Shown: piece after piece, positions 41,683-50,823 of the stretch
Layout: every line of letters begins with the position of its first letter
How positions within the stretch are numbered: the first letter of the stretch is position 1
Assembly (NCBI GenBank): GCA_020853755.1
Contig: JADYYG010000017.1
Coordinates: forward strand, 105,226-169,225
Direction of reading: 5' to 3'
Source of the DNA: Dehalococcoidia bacterium
GTDB lineage: Bacteria; Chloroflexota; Dehalococcoidia; Tepidiformales; Tepidiformaceae
DNA length: 64,000 nucleotides
Notes under the pieces: model-generated
Seen by the model: the letters and a program-made list of their open reading frames with translations, nothing else
Database searches by the model: none
Told to the model about the DNA's origin: nothing
Position numbers and translations under genes: made by a program

Positions 41683-43113
41683 GTGCTTGAGTACGAGATC
41701 ATCGTTTTCCTCCAACTCGTCCTGCTCGCCGCCGTCATCATCCTCCGCGAACCGAAGCTCCTCATCCCTTGCGTGGTCCTCGGGCTGCCCTTCGAATACG
41801 TCGCCACGCAAACGCTCTCGTCGCTTGGCGAAAGCGGGACGGGCGGAATCATCCGCACCCTTCTGAACCCGGGGAAGGCAGCGATGCTCGCGACCGTCGG
41901 GATTGCCATCATTCGCGCGCGCCACAACCCGCGGAAGCTCTTCCCCGATTCAGAGATCATGCTGCCGCTTGCCGTCCTGACCGCGGTGGTCTTCCTCGGC
42001 GTGGCCTGGTCCGATTCGATGCGGCCTTCGAACGGCGTCCTCATCATGCCGATGTACGTGGCATTCGTGTTCGCGGCGCCCTCACTCATCGAGGACCGCA
42101 AAGACCTCGAACGGATCGTCGCTGCCTTCCTGATCGCCGCTGCCCTGCTTTCTGTCGTAGCCATCGCCCAGCGGGTGCTCGGGGTGTTCCAGTGGCGCGC
42201 CATCCTCGTCCAGTCCGACGACTACAGCTATCGCTCGAACGCGTTCTTCGCCGACCCAAACAACCTGGCGCGGTTCCTCGCCATCTCGATGGCGCTTGCC
42301 GCCGGGCTGATCATGGTGACCGGCCCGCGCCGAATGACGGTCTACCTGGCGGCGCCGATGTTCGCCGTCTCTGCGGCAGGCATTGTGACCACCGCCTCAC
42401 GCTCGGGCTGGTTGGGCATGCTGCTCGCCTCGTTCCTCGTCGTCATGATGTCGCCCATCCGCGGGTACACGAAGGCGCGACTGACGGTAGTCGCATTCGG
42501 GGGGCTTGTCTTCCTCCTCGCGCTCGTCTTCATGCAGGGTGGAGCGAACGCCGAGCGCGTAAAGTCACTGACCTCCGGCATCCAACTCATCGGCCAGCGC
42601 GAGTTCCTCATCAAAGGCGGCTGGGAGATGTGGAAGGACAACCCGCTCGTCGGCGTGGGGTCCGGCAACTACCAGCACACGCTCATCACGAGCTACCTCT
42701 GGACGCTCCCCTGGTGGGCGAAGACCACGCTCTCGCACACCTCGTTCATCAGCATCCTCGCCGAACTCGGCATCGTCGGCGTGGGTATCCTCGGGCTGTT
42801 CGCGCTGCGGGTTGGCGCGGCCTGCCGGTCCGCCTTCCGGTTGCACGGCGACCGCTATTCGCGGCTGCTCTCTGCGTGGTGCGCCGCGGCGCTCGTCGAG
42901 ATCCTGTTCCAGTCGCAATCCGAAGGGCGCCTGCTCGAAGAGCCGTTCCTCTACCTTGTCTTCGCCATCCTGATTGCTGTCGAGCTCGGCGCGGGCTCGC
43001 GCGGACCTGACCCGGTGGTCGAACCGGTCCCGGAGACGGCGCCGTCCACAGGTGACCCCTCGCTGGTTCGAACGCCTGCACCAGCGGCAACGGCCAGCCC
43101 CGCCACTGGCTGA
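41683..43113 (+). CDS. O-antigen ligase/Wzy-like polymerase
   Basis: 476 aa from a GTG. About eleven hydrophobic helices, with the Wzy_C region NPLVGVGSGNYQHTLITSYLWTLP and a following HTSFISILAELGIVGVGILGLF. It ends in a Pro/Thr-rich cytoplasmic tail. It would polymerise or transfer lipid-linked glycans outside the membrane. It is divergent from wzz. Confidence 0.85.
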   Translation: MLEYEIIVFLQLVLLAAVIILREPKLLIPCVVLGLPFEYVATQTLSSLGESGTGGIIRTLLNPGKAAMLATVGIAIIRARHNPRKLFPDSEIMLPLAVLTAVVFLGVAWSDSMRPSNGVLIMPMYVAFVFAAPSLIEDRKDLERIVAAFLIAAALLSVVAIAQRVLGVFQWRAILVQSDDYSYRSNAFFADPNNLARFLAISMALAAGLIMVTGPRRMTVYLAAPMFAVSAAGIVTTASRSGWLGMLLASFLVVMMSPIRGYTKARLTVVAFGGLVFLLALVFMQGGANAERVKSLTSGIQLIGQREFLIKGGWEMWKDNPLVGVGSGNYQHTLITSYLWTLPWWAKTTLSHTSFISILAELGIVGVGILGLFALRVGAACRSAFRLHGDRYSRLLSAWCAAALVEILFQSQSEGRLLEEPFLYLVFAILIAVELGAGSRGPDPVVEPVPETAPSTGDPSLVRTPAPAATASPATG

Positions 43114-43159
43114 CCAGTAGCACGCGACGCCGCCCGCCCCGGCGGGTACGATCCGGGGC

Positions 43160-44092
43160 ATGTATACCGTTCTCGCCGGGGGCGTCGGCGCTTCCCGTTT
43201 CCTCCAGGGGCTCTGCCAGTTCGTCGACCCCGCAAACGTCACCGTCATCTCGAACACCGGCGACGATGTCGAGATGTTCGGGCTCCACGTGTCGCCCGAC
43301 ACCGACATCGTCCTCTACGCCCTGGCCGGCGCGGTCAACCCCGAGACCGGCTGGGGCCTGACCGGCGATACCTTTGCCGTCGTCGACCAGCTCCAGCGAT
43401 TCGGCTACGAGCGCTGGTTCAACCTGGGCGACAAGGACCTCGCGATGGCGATCCACCGCACCCGCCTGCTGCACGACGGCGTGCCGATGCACGAGGTCAC
43501 AGCGAACCTGGCGAAGGCATGGGGCCTGGCCTGCACCGTCCTGCCGATGGCGAACGAACCGGTCCGCACGATGATCACAGGCCCCGAGGGCGAACTGGCG
43601 TTCCAGGAGTACATGGTCCGGCTGCGGACGGAAGTCGATGTGCGCTCGGTGCGGTTCGCCGGGGTCGAATCGGCGAAGCCGGCGCCGGGCGTCCTCGACG
43701 CGCTGAGCGGCGCAGACGTGGTTTTCCTCGCGCCGAGCAACCCGGTCGTCAGCATCGGCCCGATCCTTGCGGTAGCGGGGGTCCGGGACGCCCTCGCGAA
43801 CACACGCGCCACCCGCGTCGCCATCAGCCCGATCATCGCCGGGCAGGTGGTGAAGGGTCCGGCGGCGAAGATGATGACCACGATGGGCTACGAGGTCTCG
43901 GCCCTCGGCGTCGCGCAGATCTACGACGGCCTCATCGATGTCTTCGTCATCGACGAACAGGACCGCGCGCTCAAGCCGGCGGTCGAGGCCCTCGGGCTGC
44001 GCTGCTTCGTCACCGACACGATGATGACCAGCGCCGAACGGAAGGCCGAGCTGGCCCGCGACATCCTCAGCTTCCTGGAGGCGGCGAAGTGA
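43160..44092 (+). CDS. cofD: 2-phospho-L-lactate transferase (coenzyme F420 synthesis)
   Basis: 310 aa. MYTVLAGGVGASRFLQGLCQFVDPANVTVISNTGDDVEMFGLHVSPDTDIVLYALAG is the CofD/FbiA signature; LGDKDLAMAIHRTRLLHDGVP and FLAPSNPVVSIGPILAVAG support it. It transfers the phosphoenolpyruvyl or phospholactyl unit to Fo. TACGAT lies 7 nt before the ATG. Its TGA overlaps the cofC GTG. Confidence 0.95.
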   Translation: MYTVLAGGVGASRFLQGLCQFVDPANVTVISNTGDDVEMFGLHVSPDTDIVLYALAGAVNPETGWGLTGDTFAVVDQLQRFGYERWFNLGDKDLAMAIHRTRLLHDGVPMHEVTANLAKAWGLACTVLPMANEPVRTMITGPEGELAFQEYMVRLRTEVDVRSVRFAGVESAKPAPGVLDALSGADVVFLAPSNPVVSIGPILAVAGVRDALANTRATRVAISPIIAGQVVKGPAAKMMTTMGYEVSALGVAQIYDGLIDVFVIDEQDRALKPAVEALGLRCFVTDTMMTSAERKAELARDILSFLEAAK

Positions 44093-44742
44093 GCGTCCCT
44101 GTCCTCATTCCCGTGAACCGGCTCGACCGTGCGAAGGGGCGGCTCGCCGCGCTGCTTTCGGCTGAGGAGCGGACCACGCTCGCTCGCATCACGCTGGAGA
44201 CCGTGCTGCACGCCGCCGGCCCGGCGAGCATCGTCCTGACGGCGGATCCGCGGGTCCGCGAGGCCGCCGCCGGAAAGGCGCGCGTCATCGCCGAAGCGCC
44301 TGGCGCGAGCGGCCTCAACGAACTCCTCGAAGCGGCGATCGCCACGCTGGTGAAAGAAGGCGCCGTCCGCGACGCGCTGCTCATCCTCCACGCGGACCTG
44401 CCACTCGCGACCGGCGAGGCCATCGAGTACTTGCTTTCGATGGGGGCGGCGAACAGCATCACCGCGGTCGAAAGCCGCGACGGCGGCACGAACGCGATGC
44501 TCATGCAGCCCCCGGCGAAGTTCCCGCTGGCCTATGGCGCGGCTTCGTTCGCGCGGCACTGTGCGGCCGCTCGCCAGGCGGGCATGCACGTCTCGGTCAA
44601 CGCGAATCGCGAACTCCGGCTCGACCTCGACACACCCGAAGATGTGGTCGAACTGCTGCGCGCACCGCGTGGCCGCCAGGGGGCTTCGGGCCGCTATCTC
44701 CAGTCCATCGGCGTCGAAGCGCGCCTCAGCGCCAGCGCGTGA
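44089..44742 (+). CDS. cofC: 2-phospho-L-lactate guanylyltransferase (coenzyme F420 synthesis)
   Basis: 217 aa from the GTG overlapping the cofD stop. VPVLIPVNRLDRAKGRLAALLSAEERTTLARITLETVL, LILHADLPLATGEAIEYLL, and NRELRLDLDTPEDV fit the CofC/FbiD nucleotidyltransferase. It activates phospholactate or PEP with GTP for CofD. Its stop overlaps the GTG of a lipoprotein gene. Confidence 0.92.
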   Translation: MSVPVLIPVNRLDRAKGRLAALLSAEERTTLARITLETVLHAAGPASIVLTADPRVREAAAGKARVIAEAPGASGLNELLEAAIATLVKEGAVRDALLILHADLPLATGEAIEYLLSMGAANSITAVESRDGGTNAMLMQPPAKFPLAYGAASFARHCAAARQAGMHVSVNANRELRLDLDTPEDVVELLRAPRGRQGASGRYLQSIGVEARLSASA

Positions 44743-45692
44743 GGACAGGGGGCGCCATCACGGCCGCGGTCCTGGCGGGGCTCGCCCTCGCCAGCTGCGG
44801 CAAGGAAGCGGCGAAGGTCCCGGAACGGCCTTCGCCGACAGCGACCGTCGCCTCCATGGCCACCGCCGGCGGCGACCACACGGTCACCGACCAGTTGGGA
44901 CGCACGGTTTCGCTGCCCGGGCAGGTTCGGACGGTGGCTGCGCTGAGCCCGGCCGCCGCCGACTACGCGAAGGCGCTCGGCCTCGAGGTGGTGACCCGGA
45001 CGACGGACACGCCGGCTGCCGCCTTCCCCAATGCGAAGCCGGCCGGCTCGGCAATCTCGCCCGACTTCAACGCCATCGCCGCCGCTGACCCGGACCTCGT
45101 CCTCGCTGATGCTGCCTACCAGTCCGGCCGCACGCGCGACTTCGACCGCTTCAGCAAGCCGGTCTATGTGTTCAAGGCGGCCTCGTTCGAAGAGGTGCTG
45201 ACGACGCTGACGGAACTCGGCAAGGCTACAGACCGCGAGGACGAAGCCGCGAAAGCGCGCGCCGACCTCGAAGAGCAGGCGGATGCCGCCCGGGCTGCGG
45301 CGCGTGCGAAGGGCGGTTCGCCGCGCGTCCTCGTCCTCACCGGCGGCGGCCGCGACGTCTTCGCCGCCGGTTCAGAAACCTATATCGGGAGCCTGCTGGC
45401 GTTCCTCGGGGCGACGAACGTGACCGGCGCCGTGGCCGACGGCGGGCCCATCCCGGGCTTCGGTGTCGTCGAAATCGGCGCGGCAGCCGCGCTAAAGCCC
45501 GATGTTGTCCTCGTCCTCAACTCCGGGCAGGGCGGCCTCGCCGCGCAGGTCAGCAGCGACCCGGCATGGGCGGCAAGCGCCGCCGTTCAGCAGAAGCGCG
45601 TGATCGACCTCGACATCACACTGTTTCTGCGCGCCCCAGGTCCGCGCGCGGGCGAAGCCCTCGAGACGCTCGCGAAACTGCTCTGGCCGTAG
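44739..45692 (+). CDS. BtuF/FepB-type substrate-binding lipoprotein
   Basis: 317 aa starting at a GTG within the cofC stop (GTGA). Lipobox LALASC (Cys20), linker, then a periplasmic-binding fold of the helical-backbone class: VTDQLGRTVSLPGQVRTVAALSPAAADYAKALGLE, LVLADAAYQ, GSETYIGSLLAFLGATNV. Members bind cobalamin or Fe-siderophores. No permease or ATPase gene is adjacent, so the partners or a non-transport role are open. Confidence 0.82.
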   Translation: MRTGGAITAAVLAGLALASCGKEAAKVPERPSPTATVASMATAGGDHTVTDQLGRTVSLPGQVRTVAALSPAAADYAKALGLEVVTRTTDTPAAAFPNAKPAGSAISPDFNAIAAADPDLVLADAAYQSGRTRDFDRFSKPVYVFKAASFEEVLTTLTELGKATDREDEAAKARADLEEQADAARAAARAKGGSPRVLVLTGGGRDVFAAGSETYIGSLLAFLGATNVTGAVADGGPIPGFGVVEIGAAAALKPDVVLVLNSGQGGLAAQVSSDPAWAASAAVQQKRVIDLDITLFLRAPGPRAGEALETLAKLLWP

Positions 45693-45702
45693 GGGCCGAA
45701 CG

Positions 45703-46218
45703 TCAGTTCACGCCGTCGGCGGCGAGCATCGGCCCCTGCAGGCGATACGACAGTTCGGGGCCGAGGTCGACATCGAGGCGGCCGCTGCCCGGGACGAAGG
45801 CGGCCTGCTGGACGGCAAAGCGGTGCGCATCGGGCAAGTACAGCGTCACAGTGTCGCCGGGGTGACCGCAGCCCGGCCGCTGGCCCGCGTTCGGGCCGTC
45901 CGCCAGCACATCGACCACGTAGACCGTCTTGCCGGCATCGGCGGGAGGCACGCCCGGGCCTTCCTGCACGAGGAAGGTCTCGGCCTCGCCGCAGGCCCGG
46001 CCGTTGACGATGCCGATGACGCGCTGCGCCGCCGGGGCGATGTTCGCGCCGTCCAACTGGACGCGGCCGTACGGCCAGAAGAAGTCCGGCTGGGGCGGGT
46101 CAAGCGCGCGGACGGCGCTGAACCCGGCAAGGCCGAGACACAACGAAGCGAGCACTCCGGCCAGCAGCCTCATGCGGCTGGTGCGTGGCCATACGTGCTC
46201 GCTTCGCAAGATGCTCAC
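45703..46218 (-). CDS. Secreted Cys-containing beta-domain protein (family copy 2)
   Basis: 171 aa. A signal-type hydrophobic stretch (about 16-38) is preceded by a basic N-region; an ATG at 46173 would start directly at it. The body has VIGIVNGRACGEAETF, KTVYVVDVLADGPNAGQRPGCGHPGDTVTLYLPDAHRFAVQQAAF. The same layout occurs in the next gene upstream and in the gene at 62.6 kb. The two cysteines probably form a disulfide. Function is unknown. Confidence 0.62.
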   Translation of the reverse strand: MSILRSEHVWPRTSRMRLLAGVLASLCLGLAGFSAVRALDPPQPDFFWPYGRVQLDGANIAPAAQRVIGIVNGRACGEAETFLVQEGPGVPPADAGKTVYVVDVLADGPNAGQRPGCGHPGDTVTLYLPDAHRFAVQQAAFVPGSGRLDVDLGPELSYRLQGPMLAADGVN

Positions 46219-46232
46219 AGGGGAGTCCGGCC

Positions 46233-46673
46233 CTAGTTCGAGCCGTCCTTGGCCACCTGGGGCGCGCGGTTCTTGGTGCTCAGCTGGGCGCCGAGGTTCG
46301 TCAGGTCCTTGTTCGCCGGGCCGGGGCCGCTCCAGGTGGCGGTATCGGTCGCGAGGCGCTTCGCCCCAACGAAGTAGAACTGCACGGTCCGGCCAGCCTG
46401 GCCGCAGCCTGCCGTCTGGGCGTTCGCGACAACATCGACAACGTAGACAACGCCGCTGGCGTCGTTGGTCGTCGTGCCATCACCGCAGACCTGCGACGAC
46501 GTGCCGTCGGTCACGATGGCGATGACGGTATCGCCGGGGCCAATACCGGACGGAACCTTGCCGTAGAAGGTGGTTGGCGGCGGCGGCGGGAAGTTCTGGG
46601 CCGAAACCATCGCAGGGGCCGCTGCTGAAAACAGGGCGGCTGCACCGAAACCTAAAAGCAACGCTCGCTTCAT
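46233..46673 (-). CDS. Secreted Cys-containing beta-domain protein (family copy 1)
   Basis: 146 aa from the ATG at 46673 (the listed ORF starts four codons earlier). Signal peptide MKRALLLGFGAAALFSAAAPAMVSAQ, then FYGKVPSGIGPGDTVIAIVTDGTSSQVCG, VVYVVDVVANAQTAGCGQAGRTVQFYFVGAKRLATDTATW. This parallels the downstream gene, 14 bp away. The role is unknown; it may be a surface adhesion or matrix module. Confidence 0.65.
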   Translation of the reverse strand: MKRALLLGFGAAALFSAAAPAMVSAQNFPPPPPTTFYGKVPSGIGPGDTVIAIVTDGTSSQVCGDGTTTNDASGVVYVVDVVANAQTAGCGQAGRTVQFYFVGAKRLATDTATWSGPGPANKDLTNLGAQLSTKNRAPQVAKDGSN

Positions 46674-46821
46674 AATGCCTCTCACAAGGGGTAATCGGAC
46701 CCCAATTGATTGCAGCGTAGGAGTGCCTTCTTATGCAGGCAAGGCGCGCAGGCAGCGTTGCCACGCACCCGCTCCAACTGTTTACTGACAGTTTACAGCT
46801 TCGGCCACGGAGGAGTACCCG

Positions 46822-47418
46822 CTGACGGCATTATCACGATTCCGCGGCGCCATCGCCCCGGCAGCCCGCCCGGTTCGCCGGTCGCTCGGTGTGTTCGGCC
46901 GTTCGCGCCGCCGCGCGCGGTACCTCCGCGACGGCATCGAAGGGATCGCCATGGAGCTTCGGACCACGGTCAACGCGCACGTCGAAATCCTCCGCGAGTT
47001 CGGCGCAAGCGTCGGCAAGGACGTCTCCATCCATGGGCCAATCCACATCGTGAACGCTGACGGGGACTTCCGGAACCTGGTCATCGGCGACCGCGTCCAC
47101 CTCGGCACCGAAGTCCTCATAGACCTCGCCGGCCGTGTGACCATCGAAGACGACGCGACACTTTCGATGCGCTGCAGCCTGATCACCCACATCGATGTCG
47201 GGCAGGGGCCGCTGAAGGCCCAGCGCCCCCGCGAGCAGGGGCCGGTCCGCATCGGCGCGGGGGCCTACCTGGGGCTTGGCGCGACGGTGCTCCACGGCGT
47301 GACCATCGGCGAGGCCGCGACCATCGGCGCGCACGCTCTGGTCGACCGGGATGTGCCGGCCGGGGCCACGCGCCTGGCGCCACGGGCCCGTTCCGGCGGC
47401 GAGGCCGCGCAACCGTGA
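46822..47418 (+). CDS. Left-handed beta-helix (hexapeptide) acyltransferase
   Basis: 198 aa if started at the CTG at 46822, which has GGAGGAG 6 nt upstream. The next in-frame start, the GTG at 46891, has no Shine-Dalgarno, and the frame holds no ATG or TTG between. Hexapeptide repeats run IGDRVHLGTEVLIDLAGRVTIEDDATLSM to VRIGAGAYLGLGATVLHGVTIGEAATIGAHALV, as in WbbJ/sugar O-acetyltransferases. Its stop overlaps the start of a glycosyltransferase gene. Confidence 0.82.
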   Translation: MTALSRFRGAIAPAARPVRRSLGVFGRSRRRARYLRDGIEGIAMELRTTVNAHVEILREFGASVGKDVSIHGPIHIVNADGDFRNLVIGDRVHLGTEVLIDLAGRVTIEDDATLSMRCSLITHIDVGQGPLKAQRPREQGPVRIGAGAYLGLGATVLHGVTIGEAATIGAHALVDRDVPAGATRLAPRARSGGEAAQP

Positions 47419-48365
47419 GCGAACTGGCGGACACCGAACGGCGCGGCCGCATCCTGATCCTCGGGCTGCCGTACTTCGGCCAGTTGCTGGCGAAGGACCT
47501 CGGCGAACTGGGCTGGCAGGCCCGCTTCCTGCCCCACCCGGGCCGCAACGCCGGCGGCTGGGCGAAGGTGGCGGCGGCGGCCTCGCGCGCAGATATCGTC
47601 TACCTCATCGGCAGCCGCATTGACCGGCGTTCGCCCCAGGACCGCCTGCTGCGCCTGCGCAGGAAGCCCACGGTCATCCACTGGGTGGGCACGGATGTCC
47701 AGATCGCGGTCGAAGAGCACCGGCGGCACAACGTTTCCCTGCGGGTTGCCGAGCGGCCGCTGCACTGGTGCGATGCGCCGTGGCTGGTCGATGAGCTGCG
47801 CACCATCGGAGTCGTTTCCGAATACGTTCCGCTGCCCATTCCCATCCACGTCCCCCCGGCGCCGCCGTTGCCGGCCGAGTTCCGGGTGCTGCTCTACTAC
47901 CCGGTCGACGCCTTCGACCGCGAGGTGTTCGATGGCGAGACGCTGCTGCGCCTGCCAGCGGCGTTCCCGGACGTGTCGTTCACGCTCATCCCATCGCCGG
48001 CCGATTCGTTGCCAGGGCCGCTCCCGCCGAACCTCGAATGCCGCACGTGGGTCGACGACATGGATCGCCTCTACGCCGAAACGACCGTGGTGATCCGCCT
48101 GACCAGCCACGACGGGCAGTCGTTCATCGCCGCCGAAGCGCTCTCGCGCGGCCGCTACGTCATCTGGAGTTTCCCGATGCCCGGCTGCACCCGCGCGTCA
48201 GGGTTCGAACAGGTGGCCGCTGCGATCCGCTCCTTGCTCGAACGCCACCGCGCGGGCGAACTGAAGGTGAACCAGGGTGGCCGCCGCGCAGTCCTCGAAC
48301 GGTTCGGTAAGGGCCGGCCGTTGAAGGAACTCGACGAACGGCTGCGCGCCCTGCTCCCGGCCTGA
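47415..48365 (+). CDS. Glycosyltransferase-like protein (GT-B fold)
   Basis: 316 aa from a GTG overlapping the acyltransferase stop. RILILGLPYFGQLLAKDLGELGWQARFLPHP, PTVIHWVGTDVQIAV, and a C-terminal RLTSHDGQSFIAAEALSRGRYVIWSF, which resembles the EX7E donor site of GT4 enzymes. The link with an acyltransferase suggests modification of a surface polysaccharide. Confidence 0.74.
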   Translation: MSELADTERRGRILILGLPYFGQLLAKDLGELGWQARFLPHPGRNAGGWAKVAAAASRADIVYLIGSRIDRRSPQDRLLRLRRKPTVIHWVGTDVQIAVEEHRRHNVSLRVAERPLHWCDAPWLVDELRTIGVVSEYVPLPIPIHVPPAPPLPAEFRVLLYYPVDAFDREVFDGETLLRLPAAFPDVSFTLIPSPADSLPGPLPPNLECRTWVDDMDRLYAETTVVIRLTSHDGQSFIAAEALSRGRYVIWSFPMPGCTRASGFEQVAAAIRSLLERHRAGELKVNQGGRRAVLERFGKGRPLKELDERLRALLPA

Positions 48366-48377
48366 GCGCGGCGCGAC

Positions 48378-49325
48378 CTACGCCCGAAGATCGCCCAGGA
48401 AGTCGAGCAGGAGCGCGTTGACCTCGGCCGGGCGCTCCTGCTGGGTCCAGTGCGAGCAGTCCTCGATGTGCTCCATCCGGATGCCCGGGATAAGCATCGG
48501 CATCGCCGCCGCCATCTCGGGCTTGAGAATGGTGTCCTTGCCGGCGGTCACCATCATCGACCTGATGGCCAGCGTGTTCGCCGTCGGGCCGCCCACCTCG
48601 TCCGCGTTGAGGTCGGCGCCGCGGTACCAGTTGAGGCCGCCGGTGAAGCCCGTACGGGTGAAGGTTTCGGTGTAAACGTCGAGCTCCTCTTCCGTGAGGA
48701 ACGTGTCGGTGTGCTCGATCCTGGCGATGACGCCGCTGCCGTCCCCGCCGACCTTCATGAACGTCGTGAAGTCCTCAGCGCGGGTGTAGGGAAGGAAGAC
48801 CTTGCGGAAGGTAGTGCGGACATCCGCTTCCAGCTCCGCCTCGGCGGCGGGCGTGAGGAAGTAGCGCATGTAGAACGTACTGTCGGTGAGGCCGTGGAAG
48901 TCGCGCAGCACTTCGGTGACGCGGCCACCGCCGGCGCCGCTGAAGGGCGTGTTCAGGCCAACCAGCCGCTCGACCCGTTCCGGGTAGCGGAGGCCCATCT
49001 GCCAGAGGAGCGCGCCGCCCCAGTCGTGGCCGACAAATACGGCCTTTTCGATGCCAAGGGCGTCAAGCAGCCCCACGACATCGGCAGCGAGGACTTTCAT
49101 CGTGTAGGCGTGGGGGTCCTTCGGCGCATCGGTGCCGCCGTAGCCGCGGAGGTCCGGCGCGATGGCGCGAAAGCCCGCCTCACCCAGCGCCTGCAGTTGG
49201 TGGCGCCACGAATACCAGAGCTCGGGAAAGCCGTGCAGGAAGACGACCGGGAAGCCCTGGCCGGCTTCGGCGACGTGCATGCTGATACCGTTGGTGGCGA
49301 CCTGTTGGTGGCGAACATCGATCAT
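48378..49325 (-). CDS. Soluble epoxide hydrolase (alpha/beta fold)
   Basis: 315 aa from the ATG at 49325, with GGAG upstream. HGFPELWYSW (oxyanion HGxP), VGHDWGGALLW (nucleophile Asp101), FTGGLNWYRG with the lid Tyr, and IEDCSHWTQQERP (catalytic His). The set is diagnostic for epoxide hydrolases rather than esterases. It would open epoxides such as those formed by P450s. Confidence 0.9.
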   Translation of the reverse strand: MIDVRHQQVATNGISMHVAEAGQGFPVVFLHGFPELWYSWRHQLQALGEAGFRAIAPDLRGYGGTDAPKDPHAYTMKVLAADVVGLLDALGIEKAVFVGHDWGGALLWQMGLRYPERVERLVGLNTPFSGAGGGRVTEVLRDFHGLTDSTFYMRYFLTPAAEAELEADVRTTFRKVFLPYTRAEDFTTFMKVGGDGSGVIARIEHTDTFLTEEELDVYTETFTRTGFTGGLNWYRGADLNADEVGGPTANTLAIRSMMVTAGKDTILKPEMAAAMPMLIPGIRMEHIEDCSHWTQQERPAEVNALLLDFLGDLRA

Positions 49326-49440
49326 GGGGCGAACTCCTTTGGTCGGGCGCGCGGGCCGCACCGGGTGGCGCATTGTACCCGGGCCGGATGCTCGCGTTCG
49401 GCTGTCCCCTCCGTGCGGGCGGCGCTAGGCTAAGCAACAG

Positions 49441-49926
49441 ATGGCCTACCAGCCCGAAGACCTCGACGAACTCGAACGCACCGTCCTCGGCGTGCTCTCC
49501 GTTGGCCTGCCGCCGTCGAAGTCGGCCGGGAGCGACACGTTCCGCGTGGACCACGTCTGCGCGGTCGTTGCGGGCCTGCGCGAGTCGGGGGAGAAAGCCG
49601 TGTTCCTCGGCGACGACCATGTGCGCGTTGTGCCGGCGTTTCGCGCCCGCCTGCGCGCCGCTATCGAATCCCTGGAAGCGAAGGGCCTGGTTACCACGGC
49701 GAGCGAGCCGGGTCTGCCCGCGCCGGTCGGCGGTTACGAAGAGGGCCTGCTCATCGACCTCGTCGACCCCGACGAGCACCCGACGCTGCTCGATCGTTAT
49801 CTTTCGCAGCTGTGCATGGAAGAGTTGTTCCAGATGCCGGCCGTCTACCCGTTCCTCATCGAACGGTATGCCGCCAGCGGCGAAGTCTGGCGGCGGCTGC
49901 GCGACGGCGGCTACGCGCGGGACTGA
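49441..49926 (+). CDS. Hypothetical protein
   Basis: 161 aa, acidic, no signal or TM segment. A possible winged-helix-like pattern (DELERTVLGVLSVGLPPSK to LRAAIESLEAKGLVTTASEPG) is seen, but no family is recognised. TAGGCT lies 9 nt before the ATG. It converges on an alpha/beta hydrolase. Confidence 0.6.
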   Translation: MAYQPEDLDELERTVLGVLSVGLPPSKSAGSDTFRVDHVCAVVAGLRESGEKAVFLGDDHVRVVPAFRARLRAAIESLEAKGLVTTASEPGLPAPVGGYEEGLLIDLVDPDEHPTLLDRYLSQLCMEELFQMPAVYPFLIERYAASGEVWRRLRDGGYARD

Positions 49927-49929
49927 CGC

Positions 49930-50742
49930 CTACTTTTCGAGACCGCCGAGCCAGCGCAGGAGCAGATGATTGAACTCGGCCGGCCGCTCCTGGTGCAGCC
50001 AGTGGCCGGTGCCTTCCCAGCCAACCGCCCACGATGCCGGGTGCTTGAACTGGGCGCGCTCCCACGCCGCCATCGCACCCGGGTCATTCGGGCCGGCGCG
50101 GAAGGCCAGCACCGGCGCCTGGATCCGCTGGAGATACGGCTCGGACTGGGGCCGCACGCCGAACTGGTCATCGGGCAGGGCGAGGCCCGCCATCGCCTTC
50201 CACATCACACCCTGGTCGAAGGCGGCGATGCGGCGGGCGTGGAGCACCGGCAGGTGCGGCGGAGTTGCCGGGCAGTAGAACGCGGCAGCGGCGAACCCGA
50301 GCGCGGCCGCATGCCCACCGGGCGCCTTGAACGCCTCGACCATGCCGCGAATCTGGTCCGGCACTTCTTCCGTGAACCCGTAGGCCGAATCGATCGGCAC
50401 AACGGCGCGAACGAGCGATGGGTGTTCGACCGCGAGGGCAACAACGGTTGCGCCGCCCATCGAATGGCCGATGGCGACGACCGGCCCCGTCCCAAGCTGG
50501 GTGATGAGCGCGGCAAGGTCGTTTGCGTAGCTGCGCGGCGTGTAGCCATCTTCGCTGACCGAACTGCGGCCGTGGCCGCGCAGGTCCGGTGCGATGCAGC
50601 GGTAGCCGGCAGCCTTGAGCGCGGGAGTCTGCCAGGCCCAGTCCGATCCGTCGCAACTCCAGCCATGGACGAAGAGGACCGGGGTACCCTCGCCCTCGTC
50701 GGTGTAGAACATCTTGATGCCGTTGACCTCTGCGTAGGGCAT
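49930..50742 (-). CDS. Alpha/beta hydrolase
   Basis: 270 aa. VLFVHGWSCDGSDWAW, nucleophile elbow AIGHSMGGATV (Ser94), and EGTGHWLHQERP (His) give a serine hydrolase triad. The substrate is unknown; esterase or C-C hydrolase are possible. GGAG lies upstream of the ATG. Confidence 0.87.
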   Translation of the reverse strand: MPYAEVNGIKMFYTDEGEGTPVLFVHGWSCDGSDWAWQTPALKAAGYRCIAPDLRGHGRSSVSEDGYTPRSYANDLAALITQLGTGPVVAIGHSMGGATVVALAVEHPSLVRAVVPIDSAYGFTEEVPDQIRGMVEAFKAPGGHAAALGFAAAAFYCPATPPHLPVLHARRIAAFDQGVMWKAMAGLALPDDQFGVRPQSEPYLQRIQAPVLAFRAGPNDPGAMAAWERAQFKHPASWAVGWEGTGHWLHQERPAEFNHLLLRWLGGLEK

Positions 50743-50823
50743 GGCGCTGCTCCGGTGTGAATCTGAGCCGGAAATCTACACGTTCCCCGGCAGGTAGCAA
50801 TGGCCGGCGCTATACTCCGCCGC

